Part shown: in pieces, positions 5,809-6,165 of the stretch
How positions within the stretch are numbered: position 1 is the stretch's first letter
How the letters are laid out: each line of letters begins with the position of its first letter
Origin: Ignavibacteriales bacterium
Lineage (GTDB): Bacteria; Bacteroidota; Ignavibacteria; Ignavibacteriales; Melioribacteraceae
Direction of reading: 5' to 3'
Assembly (NCBI GenBank): GCA_027080245.1
Contig: JALWSN010000298.1
Coordinates: 1-6,165 of the forward strand
DNA: 6,165 nt
Made by a program: the position numbers and the translations under genes
The notes under the pieces: generated by a model
Told to the model about the DNA's origin: nothing
What the model saw: only the letters and a program-made list of their open reading frames with translations
Databases searched by the model: none

Positions 5809-6165
5809 ATGCAAAATCAAACAGCGGATTCGGTAAACTTTACCCACAAAAAACGGGCGGCTTTGCTTTCGCTGATTGTTGGACTGCTAATATTTGCCGT
5901 AAAAATAATCGCTTACTTGCTCACTAACTCCAGCGCTATTTTCTCCGACGCCGCCGAGTCCGTAGTGCACATCATGGCTACGGCAATGGCGCTTTACAGC
6001 ATTATTTTAAGCGCAAAACCGGCTGACGAATCCCACCTTTACGGGCACGGCAATGTGGAATATTTCTCGGCTGGAATTGAAGGCACATTGATTATCGTTG
6101 CCGCAATTACAATTATTTACAAATCCATTCTCTCAATTACAGCCGGCGTTTCGCCCGAGGAATTG
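5809..6165 (+). CDS. CDF-family cation diffusion facilitator, N-terminal part (3' truncated)
   Basis: The 119 visible residues carry the start of a CDF (FieF/ZitB-type) divalent metal/proton antiporter of the inner membrane. Predicted membrane helices lie at about 17-39, 43-65 and 88-110. The family motif SDAAESVVHIMATAMALYSI (46-65) on TM2 is followed by AKPADESHLYGHGNVEYFSA (69-88), the conserved P-D-xx-H-x-YGHG loop. At the TM2 metal site, where FieF has Asp45 and Asp49, this protein has Glu50 and His54. The Lys usual after YGHG is Asn82. ATG 5809 is chosen; GTG 5803 is also in frame, and no Shine-Dalgarno is seen. The gene is divergent from rloAB across a 228-bp spacer. The metal specificity (Zn, Fe, Mn, Co or other) cannot be told, and the second half of the site (TM5) is outside the window. 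Confidence 0.92.
   Translation, partial: MQNQTADSVNFTHKKRAALLSLIVGLLIFAVKIIAYLLTNSSAIFSDAAESVVHIMATAMALYSIILSAKPADESHLYGHGNVEYFSAGIEGTLIIVAAITIIYKSILSITAGVSPEEL

Overview
The window looks like a chromosomal segment of an AT-rich, probably motile bacterium of the Bacteroidota/Ignavibacteriota/Chlorobi (FCB) group. Three observations point there. Two tRNA genes and the rloAB operon are each preceded by a TAnnTTTG box with a TTG or TTTG element exactly 20 nt upstream, which is the promoter type of the Bacteroidota primary sigma factor. Neither tRNA gene encodes its CCA end. Translation starts include TTG. A chemotaxis coupling protein with a flagellar-type promoter fits Ignavibacteriota better than typical Bacteroidota. 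The phylum is an inference.

Left part (1-2406): the C-terminal part of a protein with at least three receiver domains, probably the tail of a hybrid histidine kinase or multi-receiver regulator. It is followed by a minus-strand tRNA-Leu(CAA) with its own promoter and terminator. A 560-bp spacer then carries a GC-rich, MITE-like inverted repeat. Next is cheW, with a candidate sigma-28 promoter, an 11-bp perfect inverted repeat around the -10 box, a strong Shine-Dalgarno that sets a TTG start, and a strong terminator.

Middle part (2407-3712): about 540 bp of repeat-like noncoding DNA, then a lone tandem helix-turn-helix protein with a C-terminal coiled coil, then tRNA-Arg(ACG) with its own promoter.

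Right part (3713-6165): a minus-strand two-gene operon encoding an RloA/AbiLi-like AAA (ABC-type) ATPase and an RloB/AbiLii-like protein with Toprim-like acidic motifs. The two genes overlap by 11 bp and share a recognisable promoter. This is a candidate anti-phage (abortive infection) module wedged between tRNA-Arg and a divergently transcribed, truncated CDF-family cation efflux gene. The module is the most interesting part of the window. Its family is known, but this divergent member and its setting deserve attention.

The genes are mostly independent single-gene units. Only rloA and rloB clearly form an operon. cheW and the multi-receiver protein may both belong to signalling and motility, but nothing in the sequence links them directly.
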